Origin: Paraescarpia echinospica
Taxonomy: Eukaryota; Annelida; Polychaeta; Sabellida; Siboglinidae
NCBI GenBank assembly: GCA_020002185.1
Contig: CM034541.1
Span: forward strand, 28,701,328-28,765,327
Length of the DNA stretch: 64,000 nt
Direction of reading: 5' to 3'
The notes under the pieces: model-generated
Database searches by the model: none
What the model saw: only the letters and a program-made list of their open reading frames with translations
What the model was told of the DNA's origin: nothing
In this document: piece after piece, positions 1 to 12,159 of the stretch
Layout of the letters: each line of letters opens with the position of its first letter
Numbering within the stretch: position 1 is the stretch's first letter
Made by a program: the position numbers and the translations under genes

Positions 1-1985
1 TAGTCCTGCAATTCTTCCCTTTGAAGACAATATCTCGAATATTTTCTTGCAGAGTTTGATCTATCGCGAGAGGAAGTGACGAGAAAAGGCGAATAAAAAG
101 ATGCCGTTAATTTCATACCAGAGGCTGTATCAGTAACAGGAAGTGAAACTAACATACGCCGGTCTTCTCAACAAATAGGCCAACCATCTGTCATGACAGC
201 ACCACCATTGCCCCGCTTTGCTGGAGAAGTGTCCTTGAATCTTGACATGTTAGGGGTGCAAGAGCAACATTCACCTGAATAAAATAGCAACGTTCCACAA
301 GATGAACATTCACAGATGTCAGCAACCAGCAAGTTAACAGTGAAGCTTCCATTCCAACTACCACACATTGTTAAGAAAAGAAAACCGCTGGCTGCTAGGA
401 AATTGAGGATGGTCAGAGACTTCAGCAAACAGTATCGCCTCTAGAAAAGAAGCTTCAGCGCTCAATGACACATAACTTGTCTGCGAAGAAACGGGGCTTT
501 CCACAAGTTGCCAGCCCTGACTGTCGGAAACAGGGAATGGTGACACCAGCCTGTTCGTTATCAGCTACATGTAGGTCAGAACTTGAAAGTACGGGGCCCT
601 CTACAAAATATACTGATTTCGAACCTTCAGCGTCTCCACACCACAGTCAGCATCAAGTATTGCGACTCCTATCAGGGTGGCGGAGGAAACCATGCGATCG
701 GATGGTATAAGCCCATCTAAACACAAGAAAATAAAGAGATCCTTAGCGTCATTTGAGTCTCTGAGTCACTGAATGAACCACCCAGTGTCCACCAACACCA
801 ATAATGGTGTCCACCGACACTCCGTCTCTTCTAGTTTAAATTAATTTTTGGTATAACGTTAATCACCTGATCTTCTTTTATTTCGTATTGCTGCAATTTA
901 GGAAAGCCCACGTTAATAAAAAAAGTATTTTTAAGCCAATGTGTTTGTTTTTTACTGTGTTTATGAAATATCTCCCAGCGCTAATATCAACTAGCGGTTA
1001 ATAAGAACACATTAAGGCTAAATGAACCTTCTAAAATTAAGCGCACATGGGATACACATCCATTTGTATTCAAATTTGACATGGTTCCTTGGTGAATATG
1101 TTTATTGGAGAAAAAAAAGTTACATCAAAACGTGCATGTACCGATTGTTTATGATGTGGGTGTCCACCGACACCAAGGGAGGGGTTTCTGCATTCCTATC
1201 TTATCAATAGTGCAGGTTGCCAGGTGGTGTCAAAATATTTCAGGTGGCAAGTAAACGTATTAGAAATATCATATGCAAATTAGTTGTATCTTTTTCAATC
1301 AGTTCTTTAAAAAAATCACGATTGGCATGACGTGAATTTTTTGTTTTGTATTTCAGAGACTTTGTCATTAATATGTTTGTCATTGTTGGAAAGATAGTGT
1401 TAAAATAATTTGTTTGTGGGTCATATCAGAAGATTATTATGTGCTTAAAATAAAATCAACAGGTATCGATTTGGTAGCACTATATAACACTAGTTGGTAT
1501 GTGTATTCTGCAGAGAACCATGCTGGTCTATGCTGGAACATACTGTTGCCATACCCATGGTACTTTAGATAGTAGATATATTTGTGAAATTTTCTGTGAC
1601 TTTACAGGCACGCATATGTACAACCAGAAAAAACGAAAGTGCAGTGCTTTCTGAAAGTTTATTTTTTGGCTATAAAACCTGAGGTGGTGCACATTTCGGT
1701 AGAATAGGCCTGATACGAACAGAACATATTCAGGAACATAATCTAAGAAAGCAAAATGGCTATTATATCCATTATATAAGAATAAACAGCACGAAATAAA
1801 GCGATGTTCTATTCTAAAATATGATCATCCATGTTGTCAGCATGTCAAAGCTTCTCACATGTTGATTGCTCAATTGAATTCAATAACCCTTTACAACAGG
1901 TACAATTACAAATCAACGCAAAATCATGTATAATAATATAAAGCTCCATCACCAGGTTTTTCGCTTCAGATCTATTTGAATCCAT
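1..1985. other. No gene recognised
   Basis: Short open frames only, none with a recognisable domain. A motif close to GTGTCCACCGACACC recurs at about 786, 809 and 1167. It could be a small dispersed repeat. I see no RNA gene. Confidence 0.5.
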
Positions 1986-1989
1986 ACAT

Positions 1990-1994
1990 GGCAT

Positions 1995-2085
<91 letters not shown>

Positions 2086-2088
2086 CAC
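1990..2088. repeat. (GCAC)n microsatellite with a short (CA)n end
   Basis: About 24 perfect GCAC tetramers followed by a CA run. The cysteine/valine/arginine-rich open frame read across it on the minus strand is an artefact of the repeat. Confidence 0.95.
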
Positions 2089-3120
2089 CGAGGTAGCCGC
2101 CATGAAAATATTAACATGCACTTAATCTCAATCTTCGCACCCAAATGAGGTGCATACATGATCAAGAAGTATCTTTACATGCTTTAATACACGAAGCTGT
2201 TAATGCTCTCGTTTATGTATATATACCAAATGGACGTTTATGGCCAAAATATGGTCATATTGGAACAAATTGCAGCAAAAGCAATGTTACAGTTTTGACA
2301 GCAATACTATATTTCAGATCACATATCAAAAGTACACAGCTAAAAAAATTGCGGAACATTGTTAAAATCATCCAAATGTGGGCCCTCTCAGTAGCTTTTT
2401 CCTCGACAATTTAGTTAGGTTTGTTTACTACAACATCCCAGTATTTTAGGTACAAAATGACTACCAGAGGATAAAGCATAAACACTTGACAACTGAAATA
2501 AAGTGTTTCATGTCACAAGGTAAACTGGTCTTCAGGACAACTAATGAACATGTGTGTGTTGTGATCAAAAAACAGTTTTTAATACTGTTGACTTCATAAT
2601 TTGGTGTCTTTAAGTTCCTTGTCGCTATTTTCATTGTTGCAGCCGGAGTCTGAAACCAGAGCAAACAATGCAACAATGTAACAATCCGGAATACAGAAAC
2701 ATACACTAGGAAAGGTGCAACGAATTATCCCTGTTTGCGTGTATTCTATAACTTGCGTCTAGTGAAATTAATGTGACACCTGTTGAATGCTGGTGTAACA
2801 AGCTAGAGCATTCAGCTTACTTTGCCAAAATAGTCTGCCGTCAGTAGGTTCTGCACAATAACAAACCATTTTGGAAACCATACGTTATCGGAATATTCTT
2901 GCTGAAACTTGTTTAATTGATACTTATAAATGATGTTGAAGAAATCTAGCGTCTCACTGACTCTATCCAGAGACTCAGACAAACGTCGTCAACCCATAGT
3001 GTGATGACGGTATGACTATATTCAGGCCCTGATCAGGGGTGGGGGATATTGGGTACGTACTTCCCGTTTTGTTTGAACGAGCGTCCATAGAGGTTTAGCA
3101 GGATGCATTTTGTGGAACTA
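2089..3120. other. No gene recognised
   Basis: AT-rich non-coding sequence. No domain, splice-bounded exon or mobile element was recognised. Confidence 0.5.
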
Positions 3121-3132
3121 CGGTGTGTGTGG

Positions 3133-3301
3133 ATGCACACCCACACGCGCGCACACGCACACACATACACGCACGCACACACACGCACAAACAAACACAC
3201 ACTCACATACCCACATGCACGCCCACACACACATGCACACACACTCGCACACACACAAACACGCACACTCGCACACACTCACACACACATGCACACACAC
3301 A
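3133..3301. repeat. (CA)n microsatellite, interrupted
   Basis: Imperfect CA dinucleotide tract with CGCACA and CATGCA interruptions. It opens all three plus frames (His/Thr-rich) and all three minus frames (Cys/Val-rich), none of which is a gene. Confidence 0.95.
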
Positions 3302-3421
3302 CCTGGGGGTGCAGTTGTTGTTTTCTGGTGAGTTTCAAGAGGTTATGCATGAACAATTGCGAAACGAATTGCTAAAAGGAGTCGACAGTCATAAGGCATC
3401 ACATGTTTAATGTTGAAATGC

Positions 3422-3548
3422 CTACCCGCGTCGGTTTTTATTTTCTGGCTCCGAAAAGTGTAGTCCGACGAATAGCAGGTAGATGGCAGCACCGACGATT
3501 GCGCCAATGTGTGGTCCAAGCAGAGGAATCCAAAAGAAGGCGTAGTTT
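3422..3548 (-). CDS. Aquaglyceroporin, last coding exon (TM6)
   Basis: This exon encodes the sixth membrane helix and C-terminus of a glycerol/water channel in the plasma membrane. The minus-strand reading contains FFWIPLLGPHIGAIVGAAIY, the W-P-x2-GP-x-G-G/A pattern typical of TM6 in AQP3/7/9/10-type channels, followed by a short hydrophilic tail and TAG. The exon starts after a good acceptor (CACTTTCAG). Its first base completes the codon left open (phase 2) by the donor of the exon at 4460-4678, so the two join in frame as ...AFR-NYAFF.... About 41 residues are encoded. The reading frame itself is intact. Confidence 0.82.
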
Positions 3549-4459
3549 CTGAAAGTGTACGAATTACCTGCTTATTAACACATTATCTGTATGACATATG
3601 TTTTACTAAGTAAAAAATTATAACGATTGAATGAATCCGTGAGTGTCACTGGGAAATAACTAAATATTATATATATATAAGCTAAGATTTTGTCGGAGTC
3701 GCTATGAACCTTTGGAACGGAACTGTTTTCCCTAAACTTGAACGTTTTTCTCAGCGGGCGGGTGCGTACGTAGACGTCGTTATTGGCTTATAGTAGGGTC
3801 ATGACTAAAAGTATGTAACTGTATGTCTCTGTATAGTGACTGAATTCGTAGGTGGATGCCGTTAGATAATGACTAAAGGGTAAGTCGACATCATTGGGTT
3901 TATAATGACTAAAAGAATAAGTGGTTCTCATTAAGATCCATATATATGAAAAAGTAAGTGGATGCCATTTTGGGTAATGACAACACTAGAACGTGGATTC
4001 CTTCGGTTGAAGATTACTGAATACATGTATGTATCATTGTCTAAGGACGTGGCAAATGTAAGAGAACGTTCGTGTCTAATGGCTGAACGATTGAGCGACT
4101 GAGTGGAAGTCACGACCACTGACATAACGCATAGGCATCGGAACCAGGGGGTCTTGGAAGACTCTGCCCCCAATATTTAAGGTGGGGGGACTGGAGATAG
4201 GATTAACCCCAATCGGTATCGCCTCAAGGGGATTGCAATTTGGGGGTGTTGGAGAGCGCAGGGTGAGGTTTTTTTAGCAAGCCTCAATGGGGTGCAACTT
4301 GTTTTTGAGGGCCTCAATGTGTTTTTTGGTTAGCCTGGGGGACACACATATTGGGGGGGGGGGGGTTGGTGAGTCTCACTGGAGGATGTAATTGGAGGTT
4401 TTTGGAGAGCCACAGAACCCGCAATATCCACGACGTTCCGACGCCTGTGTGACGATTAC
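3549..4459. other. Intron of the aquaglyceroporin gene
   Basis: Contains a short (TA)n near 3670 and a G-rich stretch at 4150-4400 with a run of about ten G. No other gene is seen. Confidence 0.6.
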
Positions 4460-4678
4460 CTGAACGCTTCCATGCCCCAGCCGGTCATGGCCACGAATAT
4501 CCGGGGTGCGAGGTCACGAGCGGGATTTACGGCGTACCCGAAGTTAACACCAAACGACATCCCGAGTGCAGTAAACAAGGCTCCGAGAGCTAAAGGAATG
4601 AGCCCGTTCGATGGGTGCATGTTGCGCGGGTCAAAGATGGCAAGGTTTACACATCATCAGCAGAGCCGTACATACTAT
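4460..4678 (-). CDS. Aquaglyceroporin exon with second NPA box (TM5 to loop E)
   Basis: The minus strand reads LAIFDPRNM, then a membrane segment, then GYAVNPARDLAPRIF. This is the second Asn-Pro-Ala pore motif followed by Asp, the aspartate that marks glycerol-permeable aquaporins. The donor is AG|GTAATC. The start proposed here is the acceptor TTTCAG|ATAGT within the first unit of the adjacent 45-bp array, which reads IVCTALLMMC and fits TM5 directly after ...GLIDQ of the preceding exon. Read this way, the TM5 start and the DPRN segment are in different frames (one base out of register near 4650). The exon is therefore either frameshifted or uses a junction I have not identified. The protein family is certain, the integrity is not. 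Confidence 0.75.
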
Positions 4679-5690
4679 CTGAAACACAATGACACACATC
4701 ATCAGCAGAGCCGTACAGATTATCTGAAACACAATGATACACATCATCAGCAGAGCCGTACAGACTATCTGAAACACAATGATACACATCATCAGCAGAG
4801 CCGTACAGACTATCTCAAACACAATGATACACATCATCAGCAGAACCGTACAGACTATCTGAAACACAATGATACACATCATCAGCAGAGCCGTACAGAC
4901 TATCTCAAACACAATGATACACATCATCAGCAGAGCCGTACAGACTATCTCAAACACAATGATACACATCATCAGCAGAGCCGTACACACTATCTCAAAC
5001 ACAATGATACACATCATCAGCAGAGCCGTACAGACTATCTGAAACACAATGATACACATCATCAGCAGAACCGTACACACTATCTGAAACACAATGATAC
5101 ACATCATCAGCAGAGCCGTACAGACTATCTGAAACACAATGATATACATCATCAGCAGAGCCGTACAGACTATCTCAAACACAATGATACACATCATCAG
5201 CAGAACCGTACAGACTATCTCAAACACAATGATATACATCATCAGCAGAGCCGTACAGACTATCTGAAACACAATGATACACTTCATCAGCAGAGCCGTA
5301 CAGACTATCTCAAACACAATGATATACATCATCAGCAGAGCCGTATAGACTATCTCAAACACAATGATACACATCATCAGCAGAGCCGTACACACTATCT
5401 GAAACACAATGATACACATCATCAGCAGAGCCGTACAGACTATCTGAAACACAATGATATACATCATCAGCAGAGCCGTACTGACTATCTCAAACACAAT
5501 GATACACATCATCAGCAGAACCGTACAGACTATCTCAAACACAATGATATACATCATCAGCAGAACCGTACAGACTATCTGAAACACAATGATACACTTC
5601 ATCAGCAGAGCCGTACAGACTATCTCAAACACAATGATACACATCATCAGCAGAGCCGTAGAGACTATCTCAAACACAATGTACGCTGGC
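4648..5690. repeat. 45-bp minisatellite, about 23 units, derived from a splice junction
   Basis: Tandem 45-bp units with few substitutions (GAG/GAA, CTG/CTC, ACA/ATA positions). Because 45 is a multiple of three, long frames stay open on both strands (417 codons plus, 362 minus), and neither looks like an independent protein. Read on the minus strand, each unit has ...ATTGTGTTTCAG, a splice-acceptor sequence, followed by codons for IVCTALLMMC, the expected start of the TM5 exon of the aquaglyceroporin gene in which the array lies. Confidence 0.9.
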
Positions 5691-6019
5691 AACTTGTGAG
5701 GCAACTTTTCTGGAGACAAATTTAGTTAGATTTGTTAGACAGCATAATAAAACAAAACCTAACTAACCGACGTAAACGCCGTATCCTGCCGAAATGAATA
5801 TGCGATTTAACAATTGCAACACAATTATACGCGATTTTAATTGACTAACACGTAGGGAGTTATAAAATATGTTTTGTTTAAAAACAATTCAATTGGCTTA
5901 ACGTATCATTCTCAAATTACATATAAATTATCAGTATTAACCCATATGTTTAAAATTGCATAGGCAGGAAGAAGAAGAAACGTATTGAATGACTTGCTTA
6001 TACTAATATATATATATAC

Positions 6020-6050
<31 letters not shown>

Positions 6051-6405
6051 CATATATATATATTTATATTTCAATAAAATCTATGGAAACGTGTTAGGTC
6101 ATACTACTGCCCTGGTTCATCTCTTGTTATTTTCGAAAACACATTAGGTGGCGATTAAATCAAATCCTAAAGAGTTACAAGACATAAAGACGACTTTATT
6201 GTATATTTTAGAGTGCTAATAAATCGGTCAATGCAAATCGGCGTACACCCCTTTAAAATTGCATTCTGAGTTAATATTCCTTTAAAAACGTTTTTAAGAG
6301 AATACATGTAGAACATGAACAATAATGATATACTTTTTGATCAAACTTGCTACATTAAATGTCACTTTGGCATTCGATATGTTATTCGAAAATTTACTCT
6401 TTACG

Positions 6406-6743
6406 AATCGCCAGGTCCGGCAGCGGAACAATAAACATATGCCGCGCGGATGTAATGTTTTGTTTATTTACCAGTCGCCAGGTCCGGCAGTGGAATAATA
6501 AACGTATGACGCGCGGATGTAATGTTTTGTATTTTTGCCAGTCGCCAGGTCCGGCAGTGGAATAATAAACGTATGACGCGCGGATGTAATGTTTTGTCTT
6601 TTTGCCAGTCGCCAGGTCCGGCAGCGGAATAATAAACGTGTGGCGCGCGGATGTAATGTTTTGTCTTTTTGCCAGTCGCCAGGTCCGGCAGCGGAATAAT
6701 AAACGTATGGCGCGCGGATGTAATGTTTTGTCTTTATCGCCGT
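6406..6743. repeat. About 65-bp tandem repeat, five units
   Basis: Units start GTCGCCAGGTCCGGCAG and contain AATAATAAACGTATG and GCGCGCGGATGTAATG. The last three copies are nearly identical. Function unknown. Confidence 0.9.
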
Positions 6744-7361
6744 GTTATCTTAAACATACATAGTATTATGCCTACGTGAATACTCGTGTACACGGTATTG
6801 GGTAAAGGGTGTATGTGGGTAGAAATTTGTATTTAATAGATGGACGAACTCAGAATGCAACTTTAACGACGTTAAAGGGCCTAATAGTCTACAAATGTCG
6901 GTAATAACGATAAACCTCGACGGAAAGCGGTAACATAAAATTCGTTCTAATTGGAATAACACAGGATCGAGCAATAATATGGCGGTAATCCGCTCACAGT
7001 AACACTGCTCGACGGATTACCATCGAAAATCGAGACAAAACCGATTTTCTAAAAAAAACGCGCAGAAAATTTACTCTAACCAATCAGCTCTGTTGTTATG
7101 GTGTGACGTCAAAATGCCCATGTTATAAGATAGAAAGAAATTGTCAAAAGCAAATCCATAGTTTAAAATCTTCTGTTGAAATTGGCATAATTTGATTTTC
7201 AGGGAAGTTAAGTAATTTAATTATTTTGTTGTAATTATTTTGTTGTGAACACTGTGTTTAATGAAAAGCTCAGCATTCACATTTTGTAGACGGAACAAAA
7301 TGTGTTTTGTATTCTTAATATATACCTCTTTAATTTGTCTGATCTGTTTGAATAACCGCTT

Positions 7362-7437
7362 TGATTGATTTATTAATTGATTGATAGATTGGTTGGTTGA
7401 TTGATTGATTGGTTGATTGATTGATTGATCGATTGAT

Positions 7438-7493
<56 letters not shown>

Positions 7494-7494
7494 G
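7362..7494. repeat. (TTGA)n microsatellite
   Basis: Tetranucleotide run, irregular at its left end and perfect at its right end. The NQSI-repeat frame on the minus strand is an artefact. Confidence 0.95.
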
Positions 7495-7957
7495 ACCAAT
7501 GCGTAGTTACGTGGAAGCAAAGTACAAGTCGGCCGACTGAATTAGCATCGTTTCTTTTAACCGCATATTTTATAGCATCCACAAACTGTTCTTGTGCCAA
7601 GGAACGTGTCACAATTTGCATACCGTCGGTGATTACAGCGCTATATATACTAGGTTCTATTCGCGGAATATCGCTTTTCCGTCGAGGTTTTACCGTTACC
7701 GTCGACACGTGTACGGTGGAACCTCGCTTTACGGACACCTCCTTAATACAGCCACCTCGCAGTTAAGATCATCCTAGTCCCAAGTTATGGCCACATACAG
7801 TAACGTATAGGATATTATTCTCGCTAATAAGGTCACCTCTCTATTCAGGTTACTTCTGTCCAGTCCCAAAATTGACCGTAACAGTGAGGCTCCACTGTAC
7901 TAGGCGATGAACACACAACAGCGGCGCTATTGGTAGTGATATAAGCTAACGACGAAC

Positions 7958-8076
7958 CTGGTCGATCAGGCCGTTTCCGACACTGACGAACTCGGCCGGG
8001 AATGTCGTCCATAGACCGGCGGTGCCCGTCACTCCGAAAACGGCTCTCACTCCCCCGTCGTACGCATTCAAGGCGT
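7958..8076 (-). CDS. Aquaglyceroporin exon, extracellular loop C
   Basis: The minus strand reads NALNAYDGGVRAVFG, then TAGLWTTFPAEFVSVGN and ends GLIDQ. This is the loop C signature of aquaglyceroporins (D-A-L-x-x-Y-D-G-G-x-R and the aromatic/pro segment before TM5). The acceptor is GTTCACAG. The first two bases complete an Asn codon begun by the exon at 8976-9060 (phase 1). The donor is CAG|GTTCGTC in phase 0. The 39 codons contain no lesion. Confidence 0.82.
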
Positions 8077-8975
8077 CTGTGAACCACACATTCCAACAGT
8101 AAAACACAACGGAACAGTCGTTGCATGTGTGTATAAATATCTAAACCCAGTGAAGGGGGCATGCATTTATTACGCTTATTCATATTTTAATTAATTAATA
8201 TTTTAAAATAATTATTTATTATAAAACACATCATATTTAATTGACTTATTTATTTTTATTGTTTAATACATATAATATATTTGTTATGTTTATACAGAGG
8301 GACTATTAATAATAGAATAACAATTTTTTTTCGATTATATAATGGTATACACTTTAGAATTTAACATTTATAATGCAATTCTAAATAGTTACGAGTACAT
8401 GAAATGCGTCTGATAGTAATCTGATTGATAGGGGGTTATATAAATAAATTGTTAATATATATTATATTATTGTTATTATTATTATTATTATGTAATTCAC
8501 CCTCGGTGAAATATAGTTGAGATGTCCATTAATCCCCCTGGAAGCCAAGTTAACGGGCTCGAGTCGGACTTCTCTAGGAAAATAAATATAGTGCTATACG
8601 CTGTATTGAGTAAAACGGTCGCGCATCTGAAACCAGGCGTTTGATTTGAGGCCGGGAAATTAATCCTATGTGCCAGATACACACGCTTCCGTAACATATA
8701 TTTTATTTGAAAGTAAAGTAAAGGTAAGTTGTTATATAGCGCAGAATCCAGTCCTCAGGACTGCTCATAACGCTTCACACTTTACTCCCTGGCAGACCTG
8801 TTCAATCTGCAATTAATGCGCGAAGACTATTCGTACACAAATATCCACCTATGACTATAGCCAGGTACTCATTCGTACAGCTGAGTGAACTGAAGCAATG
8901 TAGAGTAAACGAGCTTGCCCAAGGTTCGACACCGATGTTACCAAAAAGTAGCACTTTATAACATTGAGCACTTAC
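8077..8975. other. Aquaglyceroporin intron, AT-rich
   Basis: Strongly AT-rich at 8180-8490 with an (ATT)n tract near 8465-8490. A short CTCAGGACTG motif near 8755 recurs at about 24640 and 25555. No gene seen. Confidence 0.5.
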
Positions 8976-9060
8976 TGTAGTACACCGCATAAAGGACAGC
9001 TGAGGCAAGAAACGACCCTATATACTGTCCCAGCATATAGACGGGAAGATGACGCCATTT
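8976..9060 (-). CDS. Aquaglyceroporin exon, TM3 region (5' limit unclear)
   Basis: The minus strand reads KWRHLPVYMLGQYIGSFLAS followed by AVLYAVYY, matching the segment after the first NPA box through TM3 of aquaglyceroporins (W-x2-LPVY-x2-QY-G). The donor A|GTAAGTGC is strong and its phase (1) fits the loop C exon. Upstream of the Trp, the frame meets TGA codons and the nearest AG is out of phase, so the true 5' boundary is not defined. Either an indel or a missed acceptor could explain that. Confidence 0.72.
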
Positions 9061-10285
9061 TCATCACAAGCTACATTGTAATACTATAGCAAAGCATCTT
9101 AACAAAGTGCGAATTTAATATGCAGTAGTAAGACACTATAGCCAATTAAAAATAATATATGACGTGAACGAAAACAGGTGTACGATTTGCCTATTGCCAC
9201 ACTTGTCGTCATCAAATAAAATCGTCAAACTTTTGACTTTTATGAGATTATCCCACCCCTTTGTAATGCTTCGTAACGCTGGCATGTACACATCTCTAAA
9301 ATACGTCCGTTTTGAGAAAGAACACCCCCCTATCCATTAAGAACACATCAATTGTTTCACTCGTCGCATATCTGTGTTGATCAGTATGCAGTATATGTTG
9401 CGCCGATAGAATAAAGGTACACGTATGCCTAATAATAAACAGTCCAAAAATAGTACTAACTGTCCATGTTTAAACCTATGTATTTTTACTAGGTGTAATG
9501 ACAGACGGATGCGATAGCTGCGTAGGTAGTCGCGCCGGGCTGTCGAAAGGATTTCGAGTTCACCTAGGCCTATTGCGGCGTCGAAATGTGGATGATTTAT
9601 TTCGTTCATCCTACATTGCCTGTTTCTTTTAAAAGAGACACTACACGTGTTTGTTTTCTAAAATTGGAAGTAAAAATGCTTACAGGTATAGGAACTATGA
9701 GTGCCTTGTCTAGGCGATACCGGAGCAGTGTAAGCCAGCACGTCATAAATAGTAGGCCCTTATATTGAATCAATGTGGAGCTCTTTTTGTATTAATCAGC
9801 TCAAAACGTTTTTAATCGTTACGTAACGCTTACCCAGAGACTCCCACACCATGTCACGCTGACCCGGAGACCACCACACCATGTAACGCTGACCCGGAGA
9901 CCCCACACCATGTCACGCATACCCAGAGACCCTCACACCATGTCACGCTGACACGGAGACCCACCCCATCCACCTAAGCGTGATATACTCTATGGATTTA
10001 ACTCTTAGCTGGTGCGGTAGCGAATGTTATAAAACATCGGTTAAAACAAAAAGTGATATACTCTATGGATTAACTCTTAGCTGGTGCGGTAGCGAATGCT
10101 AAAAACATCGGTTAACACAAAAAGCTATACATGCTGTGGTGATACCCGTTATTATCTACCCTAGTGACCTCTATTATGGTGCATGGTTATGTTCCGAAAT
10201 CAGTCTCAGAGTCTGTTATTGTAACGGTTATTAAATATAAAAATAGACGGGTAAATTAAATGACAAAGGTAAGTGCAGGCCAATA
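9061..10285. other. Aquaglyceroporin intron with short tandem repeats
   Basis: At about 9831-9965 there are four diverged copies of a 30-35-bp unit around CACACCATGTCACGCTGAC. At about 9977-10125 a 73-bp segment starting GTGATATACTCTATGG is present twice. The expected exon with the first NPA box was looked for here on the minus strand and not found. Confidence 0.55.
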
Positions 10286-11577
10286 TTCCTTTCTAACATA
10301 TGCTCCAACATAATAGATACTGTGATATTCAACAGAATGGAAACATACTTGCAAACTACGCCTCATCAGTTTGGATTTAAGCCAAAACACGGAACGGAGC
10401 TGTGTGTGTTTACATTTAAGGAATTATTAAGATTTACACTAAACATGGTTCAACTATGCATGTTGCGTTTCTGGATGCGTCAAAAGCATTTGATGAGTCA
10501 ATCGACATAAGCTGTTAACAAAATTAGAACAGCGAGACGTACCAAAATATATTCTAAGAATACTCAGCAATGAGTTCAATAACCAGTGTGTGTGTATCCG
10601 ATGGGGATCTACCTGCTCGGATTTCTTGTCAGTGGGCAACAGTGTTAAGCAAGGTGGAAAGTTATCTCCTTTATTTTTTAACCTCTACATGAACAATTTG
10701 AGTGTACAACTATACAAACAACATATTGGTTGTAGTCTGGGTAGTATGGTTGTTAATCACCTGATATACGCTGAAAACCTACTTTTATTCGCTCCTTCCG
10801 CCAAGGGACTACAAGCTTTACTTGACATGTGTTACTCTTATGGGTGTGAGCACGACATTCAGTATAATGCTGATAAATCCCTGGTCATGTACTTTGATTC
10901 TAGAAGTTCTAATCTTGCCAGGGAAATGACTTTAGGAGGAAAGAAGTTAAACTTCGCCACCTCTTGTAAATAAATACCTTGGGCATGTCAGTTGTAACGA
11001 CTTAACAGATAAGTCTGACATTCAAGCCAAAGTGAGATTTCTTTATGCCATAAGTAACATGTTACGATAAAAATGTAATTTTTGCTCTACTGCTGTAAAG
11101 AATAAGCTGTTTACTGCATATTTCAGTAATATTTATATGTGTGTGCTATGGGTTAATTTTAGAAAAGCTAATTTTCAGCAATTTATTGTTGCCTATAACA
11201 ATTCATACATAATATTGAACAATCTACCGATGAGATGTAGCGCTAGCCACATGTTTGCTACAGCTAATGTAAAATCATGTAAATGTGTTATCAGAACAGC
11301 TAGCTATTAGCTTAATCACGAGGATCAACAGGTCTGTTAATACAATTATTAAGAGTATTGTTACTTGCGACATATACAGCACGTCGCAGTTGCGGCATCA
11401 GTGGATCAAGGCTCTGTATAATTTAAAATAATTTTTAAATATCCTATTTTTATTAACATATTTATTTTTTATCTTTATTTATTTATTTATATTTTATATG
11501 GATGTTTTTATCGATGTACTTTTTTCCAATATGGACACAATGCTTGTCTGAAATAAAAACATTATTATTATTATTAA
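10286..11577 (+). mobile_element. Non-LTR retrotransposon fragment, family B (reverse transcriptase)
   Basis: Broken reverse-transcriptase reading in the plus strand: an HQFGFKPKHGTELCVF segment near 10360, KQGGKLSPLFFNLYMNNLS near 10650-10700 (the RQGG-LSP-LFN-Y motif), and LIYAENLLLFAPS near 10765 where the catalytic YADD should be. The aspartates are replaced, so the copy is dead. A thumb/C-terminal segment follows and the sequence ends in AATAAAAACATT with an (ATT)n tail at 11550-11577, a typical 3' terminus. It is related to the fragments at 17975-19925 and 35815-36170. Orientation is opposite to the host gene. Confidence 0.8.
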
Positions 11578-11753
11578 GTGTTCGACGTAAAATATGCAAA
11601 ATCCCAAATTCGCCTCATGCTGCTATCGGTAACCAGTGCAGCTAACTAAATTAGTAGTAATGTCGGCGGGAGACTTTCTTTGCGCCGTCCAAATGACGGA
11701 TAAACTAATCAGCATAAAGACGACACGAACGACTGAAGCACGGCTTCACTCAC

Positions 11754-11880
11754 CGCTGACTCCACCGGCGGCGTAGACGGCCATTGCTAAGGCGATGCCG
11801 CTCGCAATGTGGACCGTCGTCATGTTGCCGAAAGCATTCTTAGTCAGTACACCTTGAGCACCGGCACCATTTCCAAATAA
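11754..11880 (-). CDS. Aquaglyceroporin exon, end of TM1 through TM2
   Basis: The minus strand reads LFGNGAGAQGVLTKNAFGN and then a helix ending MAVYAAGGVSG, the pattern F-G-x-G-x2-AQ ... VY-x-AGG-x-SG that precedes AHLNPA in aquaglyceroporins. The acceptor is TTTTGTCGGCAG and the donor is G|GTGAGTG (phase 1). The 127-nt exon has no lesion. The next exon (first NPA box) was not found downstream. Confidence 0.82.
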
Positions 11881-12159
11881 CTGCCGACAAAATCAAATTT
11901 CGTAGTAACATACATTTTCTTCAAGTTCATTAATAGCGGACTGCATGGATAATAAGGTTTGCAGAAACATGAGATAATGCAGGCATAGTATCAATTGGTT
12001 AACAGCATCAAGCGCAAGTTCTTTCATCTGGAATTTGGCTGCGAAAGTTTGTTGTAGCAATCGATATAGATACATAAATCAAGTAAACCGATGACCTTGT
12101 GTGGATGTAAGCAGGACGTGTGAGCCGTTTTTATTTAAGGGGCTGGTTCACCATAAAAT

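Larger units (their letters stand above)
5691..7957. other. Aquaglyceroporin intron rich in simple repeats
   Basis: Holds a (TA)n tract at about 6008-6064, a 65-bp tandem repeat and a (TTGA)n tract listed separately. No coding segment recognised. Confidence 0.55.

Noticed and set aside
3103..3410. His/Thr-rich and Cys/Val-rich ORFs
   Set aside because: Translations of a (CA)n microsatellite. The same applies at 1845-2165, 14413-14758 and 20391-20848.
4648..5690. CRISPR array
   Set aside because: Units abut without unique spacers and lie in an animal gene. It is a minisatellite.
4472..5725. 417-codon open frame on the plus strand (HHQQSRTDYLKHND repeats)
   Set aside because: Product of a 45-bp repeat whose length is a multiple of three. 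The minus strand explains the unit as a splice junction of the aquaglyceroporin gene, and the plus reading has no family.
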